Source: JAZDGX01 sp964482205 (lineage in GTDB: Bacteria; Eisenbacteria; RBG-16-71-46; CAIMUX01; WJJG01). From it: DNA of 64,000 nucleotides. The translations under genes and the position numbers were made by a program. Below, piece by piece: positions 1 to 8,822 of the stretch (its first letter is position 1; every line of letters begins with the position of its first letter). The notes below the pieces were generated by a model that worked only from the letters and a program-made list of their open reading frames with translations, made no database searches and was not told where the DNA came from. The stretch lies in contig CAYZWI010000004.1 of the NCBI GenBank assembly GCA_964482205.1, forward strand, positions 1 through 64,000, in the 5' to 3' direction.

Positions 1-70
1 AACTGTCACCTATGTACCCGGACTGAAGTGTCACCCATGTACCCGGACCGTACCGTGTGATCACACAACA
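1..70. mobile_element. Probable right terminus of an insertion sequence (IS21/IS481-like end repeats)
   Basis: Two near-identical 20-bp units lie 25 bp apart at 4-23 and 29-48 (TGTCACC, C or T, then ATGTACCCGGAC), followed by a perfect GTGTGATCACAC palindrome at 55-66. Repeated terminal units of this length and spacing resemble the multi-repeat ends of IS21-family elements, and the outer edge would read TGT inward from about position 70. The transposase genes would lie left of the window and are not visible. Family assignment is from memory of the repeat style, not from a database match. Confidence 0.5.
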
Positions 71-177
71 ACGGCATTCAGCAGCCGGTGCCGCCCGCCG
101 CCGCTGACGCTCAGCGTTCGGCCGCGCACGATGTCGATATACATCTACCAGCAATTGCGAATTCAGGAGGATACCGC

Positions 178-2121
178 ATGCAGGACCGCATAATCGCTAC
201 ATACCTAAACGCCTTTGTTGAGGAATTCGGCCTTCGCGCTCTTGAGGAGTCACGCGCTTTCGAGCAATTCGTCACCTATTGTGTGGTCTCCCGGCATCAT
301 CCTCACCCTTTCGAGCCTGACGAGACCGCGTGCGGTGGTAACGGCGACCTCGGGCTCGACGGGATAGCCATCCTCGTTGACGATCACCTGGTTCACTCTA
401 CTGCTGACGTTGACCACTTTAAGACCGCGCTCCGCCGCCTCGATGTCGACTTCGTTCTTGTTCAGGCGAAAACATCTGCTCATTTCGAGACTGCGGATAT
501 CGGCACTTTTGTCGCCGGAGTGCGCCAGTTCTTCACGGACACCCTCCCCCCCAGCACCTCTCCTCAGATAATGGACCTCCACGCCATAAAGGAGTACATC
601 TTCAATGAGAGCATTCACATGGACAACAGTCCGACCTGCCGCCTATACTATGCGACGACCGGCACCTGGAGCAACGACAGACATGTGCAGAGTCGGATTG
701 ACCAAGCACTCTCGGATCTTCGGAAGACGAATCTGTTTTCGCTCGTCGAGTTCCTCCCCATCGATGCCGAGGGGCTGAAACGGCTCCATCGCGAACAGCA
801 TCACAAGATCACGCGTGAAATCGAGTTTGAGAGGAGAACGGTTCTACCAACGATTGTCGGCGTCGAGGAGGCGTTTATCGGCATTGTGCCTTGCCTGGAG
901 TATCAGAAGCTGATTTCTGATAGTGACGGCTCGCTAAATCGCCGGCTGTTCTATGACAATGTCCGGGATTTCCAGGGACATAATCCCGTCAACCGGGAAA
1001 TCGCCGCAACGGTCAAGGATCGCGAGCGAAATGATCGCTTTGCACTGCTAAACAATGGGGTGACTGTTGTGGCGCGCAGTGCGAACAAGGTCGGGTCGGC
1101 GATTAAGCTGATGGATTTCCAGGTTGTCAACGGCTGCCAAACGAGCCACATTCTACACATTAACCGGGAGCACATTGGTCCCAACGTGTTTCTTCCTTTC
1201 AAACTTATTGTTACGACTGACCAGGAGGTGATGAACCAGATTATCCAGGGGACGAACCGGCAGACCGAGGTGAAGCTCGAGGCGTTTGAATCGCTTGCAC
1301 CGTATCAGAAGAAGCTAGAGGAGTTCTATCTAGCTGTGGGACGGGAAGCGCGGCCCCCGCTGTATTATGAGCGAAGATCGAAGCAGTACGAACATCTTGA
1401 AGTTCGGCGCGAACGTATCATTAGTCTTGCGACGCAGATCAAATGCTTTGTCGGGATGTTTCTAAACGAACCGCACAGCACGCATCGATACTACGGGGAA
1501 CTGCTGGAGAGTTACCGAGGCAGGCTGTTTAGTGAAGCGCATTCGCCTATGCCCTACTACACGAGCGGGGCCGCTCTGGCAGCTCTGGAGGGGCTGTTCG
1601 CGCAGGGGCTTCTTCCGCGGCATTGGAAAGGTCGTAAGCATCAAATGCTGATGGTCTTCCGGGTACAGAACGAGGAGGGCGACATGCCCTTCCTGAACAG
1701 CCGCGGAATCGACAAGTACTGCGAGGTTCTCCTGAATGTCATCGCGGACGGAATTCGGTGCGAGGCGGCCTTTCGGCGTGCTGGAGACCTGGTGGAGGCT
1801 GTGCGAGAGTCGGTTGCCCCCGGACGCGAACCGCCTGAACGAACACGGGTATTCACGAAGGCTCTGTTGGAAAGGGCGGGCCGTGGAGAGGCTGACGCAG
1901 CGCATAGCTCGCGCCTCGAGGGTGTCGTTTCGCATTTCAGCGACATACGCGGATGGGGGTTCATTCGCGCGGACGATGGAACCAGCTACTTCGTGCATTA
2001 CTCGGGGATTGCGGGGCGTGGATATCGGACTTTGAGCGACGGAGACAGGGTTGAGTTCTCCGTCGTGGAGACAGCAAAAGGGCTACAGGCGGTTGACGTG
2101 GAGTCGAAGTGGGCGCTCTAG
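178..2121 (+). CDS. AIPR-family (abortive phage resistance) protein with C-terminal cold-shock domain
   Basis: The AIPR signature sits at residues about 285-325 (LLNNGVTVVA followed by FQVVNGCQTSH), as in abortive-infection phage-resistance proteins. Residues about 580-645 form a cold-shock/OB fold with the RNP1-like RGWGFIRAD and RNP2-like YFVHYS motifs. A nucleic-acid-binding tail on an AIPR protein suggests RNA or ssDNA sensing, which is inference. The start at 178 is chosen because AGGAGG (165-170) lies 7 nt upstream; the frame is open 30 codons further but without a good ribosome site. It is the first gene after the IS end and leads a defence cluster on the same strand. Base composition is visibly lower in GC than in the chromosome further right. 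Confidence 0.8.
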   Translation: MQDRIIATYLNAFVEEFGLRALEESRAFEQFVTYCVVSRHHPHPFEPDETACGGNGDLGLDGIAILVDDHLVHSTADVDHFKTALRRLDVDFVLVQAKTSAHFETADIGTFVAGVRQFFTDTLPPSTSPQIMDLHAIKEYIFNESIHMDNSPTCRLYYATTGTWSNDRHVQSRIDQALSDLRKTNLFSLVEFLPIDAEGLKRLHREQHHKITREIEFERRTVLPTIVGVEEAFIGIVPCLEYQKLISDSDGSLNRRLFYDNVRDFQGHNPVNREIAATVKDRERNDRFALLNNGVTVVARSANKVGSAIKLMDFQVVNGCQTSHILHINREHIGPNVFLPFKLIVTTDQEVMNQIIQGTNRQTEVKLEAFESLAPYQKKLEEFYLAVGREARPPLYYERRSKQYEHLEVRRERIISLATQIKCFVGMFLNEPHSTHRYYGELLESYRGRLFSEAHSPMPYYTSGAALAALEGLFAQGLLPRHWKGRKHQMLMVFRVQNEEGDMPFLNSRGIDKYCEVLLNVIADGIRCEAAFRRAGDLVEAVRESVAPGREPPERTRVFTKALLERAGRGEADAAHSSRLEGVVSHFSDIRGWGFIRADDGTSYFVHYSGIAGRGYRTLSDGDRVEFSVVETAKGLQAVDVESKWAL

Positions 2122-2185
2122 CGGGCGCTCTGGCTCCGCCGTCCGCTGCTGAGAGCCAGCGGTAGGCCTTGACCGAGGAGGCTCG

Positions 2186-2707
2186 ATGCCACCATTCAGT
2201 GCCCAGCAGCGCTTCTGGTCAGAACTGGTGCAACTGAAAGCGCAGGCCTGCTATTTAAATGCCTATCACATCGACTCCGAGCGAAAGAGCACTGCCGTGA
2301 AGGTTTTTCTGGCCGTCGCTTCAAGTTCAAGCATCGGAGCATGGGTCATTTGGCGAGAGTTGGGCTTCCTGTGGGGAGCGATAGTGGCCGGCGCGCAGGT
2401 CCTGAATGCGGTAAGGCCATATCTCCCTTGGGAGAAGCGCGCTCGCGCCGTTTACGCCTTCGGGCGCGATTTGGCGGACACTCTTCTCATGGCTGAGAAG
2501 CAGTGGCATTCAGTGGCTGAGGGAGTACGTACCGAAGCGGATATTCACGATATGACGATGGAGCTCAAGCGTCGACGCAATGAGGCAGAGATGAGGCACT
2601 TGGAGGGACGGCCGCTTCCATTCTCTCCCAAACATGAACGAGAGGCATCAGAGCGGGCGACGAAATACTTCGCAACCCATTACGGAATAGGAGGACTGGA
2701 TGGCTGA
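2186..2707 (+). CDS. Two-TM membrane protein, SLATT-like layout
   Basis: A 173-residue protein with a short N-terminal helix, two hydrophobic segments at about 38-56 and 58-78, and a long charged cytosolic tail (MELKRRRNEAEMRHLEG region near residues 125-145). This two-TM-plus-helical-tail layout resembles SLATT-type effectors, which are proposed pore-forming toxins in nucleotide-signalling defence systems; the family call is inference from layout, not from a recognised motif. GAGGAG at 2175-2180 supports the start. Its 3' end overlaps the next gene, so the two are probably made together. No nucleotide cyclase or SLOG sensor is seen beside it. Confidence 0.6.
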   Translation: MPPFSAQQRFWSELVQLKAQACYLNAYHIDSERKSTAVKVFLAVASSSSIGAWVIWRELGFLWGAIVAGAQVLNAVRPYLPWEKRARAVYAFGRDLADTLLMAEKQWHSVAEGVRTEADIHDMTMELKRRRNEAEMRHLEGRPLPFSPKHEREASERATKYFATHYGIGGLDG

Positions 2708-2933
2708 GGAAAAAGAGCCAGCAGGGACACCAGCACCGGCCAAACCGCCGGAACCAAGACTGCACGTTTTCACCAAAGGAGAGACACTGCCTTCAATAAC
2801 CGTCTCAGTGCCAATGCCCCCCGTGAAACCTCCCGCGCAACAGGCTCCTCAAGCACCTGCGCCTCAGGCAAAGCCGCAAGCTCCAGCTTCATCCCCGGCT
2901 TCGCCTCCAAAGGCCTCGGACGGAGCCAAGTAG
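2700..2933 (+). CDS. Small proline/alanine-rich protein, partner of the two-TM protein
   Basis: A 77-residue low-complexity protein. The N-terminal 40 residues contain a more ordered stretch (RLHVFTKGETLPSITVSVP) and the rest is Pro/Ala/Gln-rich. AGGAGG at 2689-2694 lies inside the preceding gene and the two reading frames overlap by 8 nt, so translation is coupled. The composition suggests a flexible, probably disordered partner or regulator of the membrane protein. Function unknown. Confidence 0.55.
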   Translation: MAEEKEPAGTPAPAKPPEPRLHVFTKGETLPSITVSVPMPPVKPPAQQAPQAPAPQAKPQAPASSPASPPKASDGAK

Positions 2934-3104
2934 TGTCAGCCGCGTGGAGGCCCACAGTAACCATGACATGCGCCGGACGGCTGACCCCGTCACGGGCTTG
3001 GCCGCCGAGACGACAGCTGCCCCCGGCGCAGGCCTGCCAAGCTAGGCCTGCGCCTTGTCCACCCGCCGGTGATGCCTTATCTGCAAGCCGAGGGAGTCGA
3101 CGCC

Positions 3105-4196
3105 ATGGCGCTTGAGACAGGATTCTGGAGGATCAATGGGGGAACGAAGCTCATCCGCATCGCCCCATCAATTTTAGACATCGAGGAGCGTCTTGAATCC
3201 ATTCTCGAGGCGGACATTTCCGTTGTATCCGCGCCTCGGAAGTGGATGGTCATTGGACGCCAGGTGCCCACAGAACACGGAGGTCGGATCGACCTTCTCG
3301 CCATGGATCAATCGGGCACGATCATCGTCATGGAACTCAAGCGCGACAAGACGGACCGTGAAGTCGTCTCTCAAGTACTCGACTACGCCAGTTGGGTTCA
3401 GGAACTAGATTACACAGCCCTAGCGGGCATCTTCGGCAAGTATGGACAGCCGAGTGGTCGCGCCCATCCACTGCAAGACGCCTTCCAGGATCATTTCGGC
3501 ACCCCGATTCCCGAGGAGGTCAACGGCAGTCACGAGATGGTCATCGTTGCATCAGCGCTTCATCCGGAGTCCGAACGCGTCGTCCGCTACTTGCAGCGGA
3601 ACTACGGCGTTCCAGTCAACGCCGTCTTCGTGTCCTTCTTCAAGGATGGCGACTCCGAGTATCTATCGCGTTCCTGGCTAGTTGAGCCATCGGAGAGCAG
3701 TGACGCAGATGATCCCACTCCGCGACGCTGGAACGGGGAGTATTATGCCTCCTTCGGTTATCCCCGCGATGTGGTCGAGGCGGGCATGAAGTACGGGTTC
3801 TTGGTGGCAGGCGGGAGCGATTGGTACACTCGGTCGCTCGACATGTTGAATCCCGGAGATCGCGTTTGGGTGCATCTCGGAGGCGGCAGAGGTTTTGGAG
3901 GGGTGGCGCTAGTTGTCGAGCCTCGCCAGCCCATTGACGATTTTGCGGTCGGGTGTGATGGCAAGTCTGTCCCGTTGGCTTCTGTCGTGACAACACATCT
4001 GACCACCATGAAGGAAGATCCCGAGAAGGCCGAGTACGCAGTGCGGCTCAAATGGCTGTACACGGTTCCCTACGACAAGGGGGTTTGGGAGAAGGGTTTC
4101 CTGGCGAACCAGAACACCGTGGCTCGCCCCACATCGCCCAAGTGGCAGTACACGGTCGAGCGCCTGCAGGCGTTGTGGGGGATTATCCCCGAATGA
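3105..4196 (+). CDS. PD-(D/E)xK nuclease (NucS/DUF91-like) with EVE/PUA-like C-terminal domain
   Basis: The N-terminal half carries a restriction-nuclease-fold motif: D63, E77 and K79 in GRIDLLAMD...VMELKR, followed by a helix with Q90 and YASWV, as in DUF91/NucS-type nucleases. The C-terminal half (about 220-363) contains LNPGDRVWVHLGGG and later a KWLYTVP...GFLANQNTV stretch resembling EVE/PUA base-reading domains, which would make it a modified-DNA-sensing nuclease (inference). The ATG at 3105 has AGGGAG 8 nt upstream; a GTG at 3069 is in frame but lacks an obvious site. It sits just upstream of the type I R-M operon and may be an independent restriction unit. Confidence 0.7.
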   Translation: MALETGFWRINGGTKLIRIAPSILDIEERLESILEADISVVSAPRKWMVIGRQVPTEHGGRIDLLAMDQSGTIIVMELKRDKTDREVVSQVLDYASWVQELDYTALAGIFGKYGQPSGRAHPLQDAFQDHFGTPIPEEVNGSHEMVIVASALHPESERVVRYLQRNYGVPVNAVFVSFFKDGDSEYLSRSWLVEPSESSDADDPTPRRWNGEYYASFGYPRDVVEAGMKYGFLVAGGSDWYTRSLDMLNPGDRVWVHLGGGRGFGGVALVVEPRQPIDDFAVGCDGKSVPLASVVTTHLTTMKEDPEKAEYAVRLKWLYTVPYDKGVWEKGFLANQNTVARPTSPKWQYTVERLQALWGIIPE

Positions 4197-4275
4197 AGAC
4201 AGTGAGAGTACATGACAAGCGGCCAGCCCCCAAGACGACGCAGCATTACACGGGCGATAACGGGGACCAAACACA

Positions 4276-6396
4276 ATGAACCATAGCCAGATCGTCAGCT
4301 TTCTCTGGGGCGTTGCCGACCTGATCCGCGACACCTTCAAGCGCGGCAAGTATCAGGATGTCATCCTGCCGCTCACTGTCCTGCGGCGCCTCGACTGCGT
4401 GCTCGCAGACACCAAGAAGAAGGTGCTGGCGAAGCAGGCCGAGCTGCGCGGCAAGAAGCTCGAGAACCTCGACCCACAATTACGGACCATCGCGGGCTTC
4501 GCGTTCTACAACACCTCCCGCTACGACTTCGAGAAGCTCCTCGCCGACGCCCCACACCTAGCGGCCAACCTGCGCAACTACATCGCCGGGTTCAGCCCGA
4601 ACATGCGGGAGGTGCTGGAGAAGTTCGACTTCGACAACACGATCAGTAAGCTCGATGAGGCGGGGCTGCTGTTCCAGGTGCTGGAGCGCTTTAAGAACGT
4701 CGACTTGCATCCGGACCGGATCGACAACCCGACGATGGGCACGATCTTCGAGGAGCTGATTCGCAAGTTCAACGAAGCGCTGAACGAGAATCCGGGCGAG
4801 CACTTCACTCCGCGAGATGTCGTGCATTTGATGGTGGATCTCATGCTCGCCGGCGACGAGAAGGAGATCCGCGCAAAGAAAGCGATTCGCACCGTCTACG
4901 ACCCCTGCTGCGGCTCCGGCGGCATGCTGATGATCGCCAAGGAGCACATCACCGTCGGCCGGCGGAAGAACGGTGATCTGCTCCGGCCTGCGATCAACCC
5001 AGACGCGGAGATCCATCTCTTCGGCCAAGAAGTGAACCCCGAGACCTGGGCCGTCTCGAAGTCCGATCTCTTCATGAAGGACCCGACCGGCCGCGACGCC
5101 GACCGCATCGCCTACGGCAGCACGCTGTCCAACGATCGCCACTCTGGCCAGACCTTCGACTATCTGATCGCCAACCCGCCCTACGGGAAGGACTGGAAGC
5201 GCGACGAGGACACCGTGCGCGCCGAGCACGAGCGCGGAGCGGCGGGCCGCTTTGCACCGGGGCTGCCGCGCATCAGCGACGGCCAGCTCCTCTTCCTCCT
5301 CCACATGCTTGCGCACGCCAAGGCAACGAAAGACGGCGGCTCGCGCATCGCCATCATCATGAATGGCTCCCCACTGTTCACTGGCGACGCCGGCAGTGGC
5401 GAGAGCGAGATCCGCCGCTTCATCCTCGAGAACGACCTCTTGGAAGCGCTGATCGCGCTACCCGAGCAGCTATTCTACAACACCGGAATCGCGACCTATG
5501 TGTGGGTCGTGACCAACCGCAAAGCGCCTGCGCGCCGGGGCAAGGTACAGCTCATCGACGCGACCTCGTTCTGGGTGCCGATGCGCAAGAGCCTCGGTGA
5601 CAAGCGGCGCGAGATTCCCCTCGAGCGCTCGCTGGACATTCTGCGGATCCTCGCCAACTTCCAAGACGGCGAAACGCGGAAGGTGGCGAAGGACGGCAAG
5701 GAAGAGGACATCGTTGTCAGCCGCATCTTCCCGACTACGCACTTCGGCTTCCGCAAGATCACCGTCGAGCGGCCGCTCAAGCTCAACTTCCAGTCGAGCG
5801 AGGAGCATATCGGGTGCCTCGAGGAGGAGAAGGGCTTCCAAGCTCTGGCGCAGTCGAAAAAGAAGGGCGCCGCGGGAGCGCAGGAACAGACCGAGGGTCG
5901 GGCGCTGCAGGAGGCCATCCGCAAGCTGCTCGGCATGCTGCCCGGCACCCTCGTCAAGGACCGCGACGAGTTCGAGCGCCTGCTCGATGCCGCCGCGAAG
6001 AAAGCGGGCACGAAGCTCCCGGCGCCGGCGCGCAAGGCCATCCTCTCCGCGCTATCCGAGCGCGACGAGACCGCCGCCATCTGCCGGGGCAAGGACGGCA
6101 ATCCCGAGCCCGACCCGGAACTGCGGGACACCGAGAGCGTGCCGCTCGCCGAGCGCGTCGAGGCATTCTTCGAGCGCGAGGTGAAGCCCCACGTCCCCGA
6201 CGCCTGGATCGACACCTCCAGGCGCGACTCCAAGGACGGCGAGGTCGGTCTCGTGGGCTACGAGATTAACTTCAACCGGTACTTCTATCGCTACACCCCA
6301 CCGCGCCCGCTCGAGGAGATCGAGGCGGACATTCGCGTCATCGAGCGCGACATTGTGGCGATGCTGGCCGAGGTGACGGGGGCTAAACCGTCCTGA
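4276..6396 (+). CDS. hsdM: Type I restriction-modification DNA methyltransferase subunit (N6-adenine)
   Basis: The N-terminal helical HsdM domain (FLWGVADLIRDTFKRGKYQ) precedes a SAM-binding motif I, DPCCGSGG, at residues 209-216 and the catalytic NPPY at 300-303. The 706-residue protein has a long C-terminal extension with coiled-coil character (about 510-706), longer than the ~500-residue E. coli HsdM and typical of the larger HsdM class. It methylates adenine within the site read by HsdS. Unusually, hsdS and hsdR are not next: an AbiEi-like gene and a darTG pair come first, all on the same strand. Confidence 0.93.
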   Translation: MNHSQIVSFLWGVADLIRDTFKRGKYQDVILPLTVLRRLDCVLADTKKKVLAKQAELRGKKLENLDPQLRTIAGFAFYNTSRYDFEKLLADAPHLAANLRNYIAGFSPNMREVLEKFDFDNTISKLDEAGLLFQVLERFKNVDLHPDRIDNPTMGTIFEELIRKFNEALNENPGEHFTPRDVVHLMVDLMLAGDEKEIRAKKAIRTVYDPCCGSGGMLMIAKEHITVGRRKNGDLLRPAINPDAEIHLFGQEVNPETWAVSKSDLFMKDPTGRDADRIAYGSTLSNDRHSGQTFDYLIANPPYGKDWKRDEDTVRAEHERGAAGRFAPGLPRISDGQLLFLLHMLAHAKATKDGGSRIAIIMNGSPLFTGDAGSGESEIRRFILENDLLEALIALPEQLFYNTGIATYVWVVTNRKAPARRGKVQLIDATSFWVPMRKSLGDKRREIPLERSLDILRILANFQDGETRKVAKDGKEEDIVVSRIFPTTHFGFRKITVERPLKLNFQSSEEHIGCLEEEKGFQALAQSKKKGAAGAQEQTEGRALQEAIRKLLGMLPGTLVKDRDEFERLLDAAAKKAGTKLPAPARKAILSALSERDETAAICRGKDGNPEPDPELRDTESVPLAERVEAFFEREVKPHVPDAWIDTSRRDSKDGEVGLVGYEINFNRYFYRYTPPRPLEEIEADIRVIERDIVAMLAEVTGAKPS

Positions 6397-6403
6397 CGGA
6401 AAG

Positions 6404-6475
6404 TGTCGGCATTCACGGCTAGATGCCGACAATTTGTGTTGGCCGAGGGCATATGGCGGCGCATATTGTCGGCAT
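6404..6475. promoter_or_regulatory. Inverted-repeat operator candidate ahead of the AbiEi-like gene
   Basis: TGTCGGCAT at 6404-6412 is matched by its exact inverse ATGCCGACA at 6423-6431, and a third direct copy TGTCGGCAT lies at 6467-6475. AbiEi-family antitoxins are known to autorepress by binding inverted repeats at their own promoter, so these sites fit an operator that isolates abiEi-darTG from hsdM read-through. No convincing -35/-10 pair was identified within the 57-nt gap. Confidence 0.55.
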
Positions 6476-7112
6476 GGCAAAGCACGGTGCCGGCAAATCG
6501 AGTCAAGAAAACGGGGGCAGCGGGCCTGCCGGCATGCTCTGCGCCGCCGGCCTCACCGGGTTTTTCCGACCGATGCAACTCTCCATGGCAGGACTGACCC
6601 GCGACCAGCTCCCCGCCCTGCTCCGCGCGGGTGTCGTGGAGCGCGTGGGCCGAGGGCTGTACCGGATCGCGGAGGCCGAACCAACCGAAAACTACTCCCT
6701 CTCCATGGCCAGTGCGCGCGTGCCGAACAGCGTCGTCTGCCTGCTCTCCGCGCTACGCGTCCACGGAATCGGCACCCAGGTGCCAGCCGAAGTCTGGCTC
6801 GCCATCCCGCACAAGGCCCGCGCACCGCGGCTGCGAGAGCTTCGGCTGCGCATCGTGCGCTTCAGCGGGCCGGCCTGGAGCTTCGGCGTGCAGAAGACAG
6901 AGTTCGAGGGCGTCCCGGCGCGGATCACATCCCCCGCCCGCACGGTCGCCGACTGCTTCCGCTTCGAGCGCCTCGTGGGGCCCGAAACCGCAATGGAGGC
7001 GCTCCTGGATGCGCTGCGGCAGCGCAAGGTGACGGTCGCCGAGATGTCGCGCGTGGCAGAGGTGCTGCCATCGCGCCGCCTCGCTGCCGCGTTGGATGCG
7101 AGGTCGATATGA
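6453..7112 (+). CDS. AbiEi-family antitoxin/transcriptional repressor, without AbiEii partner
   Basis: A winged-helix region (QLPALLRAGVVERVGRGLYRI) is followed by the AbiEi core: VCLLSALRVHGIGTQ, EVWLAIPHKAR and ITSPARTVADCFRF. In type IV systems such proteins repress their own operon and accompany a nucleotidyltransferase toxin; here no AbiEii follows and the next gene is darT, overlapped by ATGA. The likely role is repression of the darTG cassette (inference). The start is uncertain: ATG 6453 has GAGGG just upstream; 6423 and 6474 are in-frame alternatives. The inverted repeats at 6404-6475 flank the start. Confidence 0.75.
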   Translation: MAAHIVGMAKHGAGKSSQENGGSGPAGMLCAAGLTGFFRPMQLSMAGLTRDQLPALLRAGVVERVGRGLYRIAEAEPTENYSLSMASARVPNSVVCLLSALRVHGIGTQVPAEVWLAIPHKARAPRLRELRLRIVRFSGPAWSFGVQKTEFEGVPARITSPARTVADCFRFERLVGPETAMEALLDALRQRKVTVAEMSRVAEVLPSRRLAAALDARSI

Positions 7113-7759
7113 GCCGAACGGCTTTGCGCCCGAAGCTCTACCACATCACGCATGTGGATAACCTCGCTGGGATCGTCGCCGATGACTGCCTCGTGAGCGA
7201 TGCGACGATGCTTGCGCGCAGGGGCCCAGCACAAGAAATCGGGCTGTCGACCATCAAGCGCCGTCGGGTGGAGGAGCTCAAGGTAAGCTGCCACTCCGGG
7301 ACGATGGTGGGCGACTACGTGCCTTTCTACTTCTGCCCGCGCTCGGTCATGCTATTCGTAATACACTGTGCCAACCACCCCGAGCTCTCTTACAGGGGAG
7401 GGCAGGATCCCATCGTGCATCTCGAGGCGGACCTGCAAACGGTCATCAGGTGGGCTGAGCACAATAGCATCCGGTGGGCATTCTCCCTCTCCAACGCGGG
7501 CGCCTACTACACGGAGTTTCGGTGCCGGGAGGACGAGTTGGATTCGCTGGACTGGGCGGCGATCGCAGCGACCGATTTCCGTGCCCCCGAGGTCAAGGAG
7601 AGGAAGCAGGCAGAGTTCCTGGTGCATAGCTCATTCCCTTTTGGCCTTGTTGAGCGGATCGGGGTACGCTCGAACGCCATCAAGCAACGAGCGCTCGCGG
7701 CGCTCACGCGCTCCATCCACAAGCCGGCAGTCGAGCTGCGTACGGACTGGTACTTCTGA
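7109..7759 (+). CDS. darT: DarT DNA ADP-ribosyltransferase toxin (DUF4433)
   Basis: It begins with the DarT hallmark YHITHVDNL NAD-binding segment, then GPAQEIGLSTIKRRR, DYVPFYFCPRSVML and a final AEFLVHSSFP motif whose E169 corresponds to the catalytic glutamate. DarT enzymes ADP-ribosylate thymidine (or guanosine) in single-stranded DNA, blocking replication, and serve as anti-phage toxins. At 216 residues it is the usual length and all expected motifs are intact. It overlaps the AbiEi-like gene by ATGA and is followed 16 nt later by darG, inside a type I R-M operon. Confidence 0.9.
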   Translation: MSRTALRPKLYHITHVDNLAGIVADDCLVSDATMLARRGPAQEIGLSTIKRRRVEELKVSCHSGTMVGDYVPFYFCPRSVMLFVIHCANHPELSYRGGQDPIVHLEADLQTVIRWAEHNSIRWAFSLSNAGAYYTEFRCREDELDSLDWAAIAATDFRAPEVKERKQAEFLVHSSFPFGLVERIGVRSNAIKQRALAALTRSIHKPAVELRTDWYF

Positions 7760-7775
7760 ACGGGGGAACGCGGCC

Positions 7776-8822
7776 ATGATTGAATACAAGACGGGCGACA
7801 TCCTCATGGAAGAGGCCGAGGCGCTTGTCAATACGGTGAACTGCGTCGGCATCATGGGACGAGGAGTGGCGCGCCAGTTCAAGGCCGCCTGGCCAGATAA
7901 CTTCAGAGCGTATGCGCTTGCCTGCCGCCGGCAGGAGGTCCAGCCGGGGCGCATGTTCGTGTTCGAGACTGGACGACTCACTCCACCGCATTACATCATC
8001 AATTTCCCAACGAAGCGGCATTGGCGTGGCAAGTCGCGAATCGAGGACATCGAATCCGGACTCGATGCTCTGGTCGAGGTAGTGCGTGAACGCGGCATCC
8101 GCTCGTTGGCGCTTCCACCCCTCGGGTCAGGTCTGGGCGGGCTCGATTGGCGCGAGGTCCGTCCTCGGATCGAGCGTGCGTTCAGGCCTCTGCAGGAAAT
8201 CCGCGTGGTCGTCTTCGAACCTAGCAGCGTATTGCCTGCCGCCACTAGGACCGGCAAGGTCCCAGCAATGACCCCCGGTCGGGCGGCCCTCGTCGGTTTG
8301 ATGGACCGGTATCTGGCGGGCCTTCTCGACCCCTTCATTTCGCTGCTTGAGGTGCACAAGCTCATGTACTTCATGCAGAAGGCAGGGGAGCCATTGCGCC
8401 TCCGCTTTGCGAAAGGGCCCTACGGACCGTACGCAGAGAATCTGAGACACGTGCTGAGCGCGATCGATGGGTATTATGTGTCTGGATATGGCACGGGAGG
8501 CGATGAACCCAACAAGACGATCGAGCTGGTCCCTGGCGCCGTCGCCGACGCAAGAGCGATCCTCGGCGAGCGACCCGAATCGCAAATGCGATTCGAGCGA
8601 GTCGCCCGACTGGTCGCTGGTTTCGAGTCGCCCTTTGGACTCGAGCTCTTAGCGACTGTCCATTGGATCATCACCCACGAGCCTCCATTCGACGCAGATG
8701 CATTGGTCGAGCGAACCTACGCGTGGGCGGACCGGAAGCGGCAGTTTTCCCGGGTGCAGATCGCTCTTGCGGCCAAGATCCTTCAGGAGAGGGGATGGTT
8801 GCCGGAGGACGCAGCAGCGTGA
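7776..8822 (+). CDS. darG: DarG macrodomain antitoxin
   Basis: Residues 1 to about 150 form a macrodomain with VNTVNCVGIMGRGVARQFK and the LPPLGSGLGGLDW loop, the ADP-ribose-binding and hydrolase signatures that let DarG remove the modification from DNA. Residues about 165-348 are the second DarG domain (GLMDRYLAG...HKLMYFMQKAG...YGPYAENLRH), related to SocA/DUF4065-like folds, which binds and blocks DarT in characterised systems. Full length (348 residues) suggests an active antitoxin. Its stop overlaps the hsdS start, tying antitoxin translation to the specificity subunit. Confidence 0.9.
   Translation: MIEYKTGDILMEEAEALVNTVNCVGIMGRGVARQFKAAWPDNFRAYALACRRQEVQPGRMFVFETGRLTPPHYIINFPTKRHWRGKSRIEDIESGLDALVEVVRERGIRSLALPPLGSGLGGLDWREVRPRIERAFRPLQEIRVVVFEPSSVLPAATRTGKVPAMTPGRAALVGLMDRYLAGLLDPFISLLEVHKLMYFMQKAGEPLRLRFAKGPYGPYAENLRHVLSAIDGYYVSGYGTGGDEPNKTIELVPGAVADARAILGERPESQMRFERVARLVAGFESPFGLELLATVHWIITHEPPFDADALVERTYAWADRKRQFSRVQIALAAKILQERGWLPEDAAA

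Noticed and set aside
6434..7108. 5' extension of darT in the same frame
   Set aside because: The sequence is Arg/Ala/Pro-rich antiphase of the AbiEi-like gene; DarT homology begins at 7109 with an ATGA overlap.
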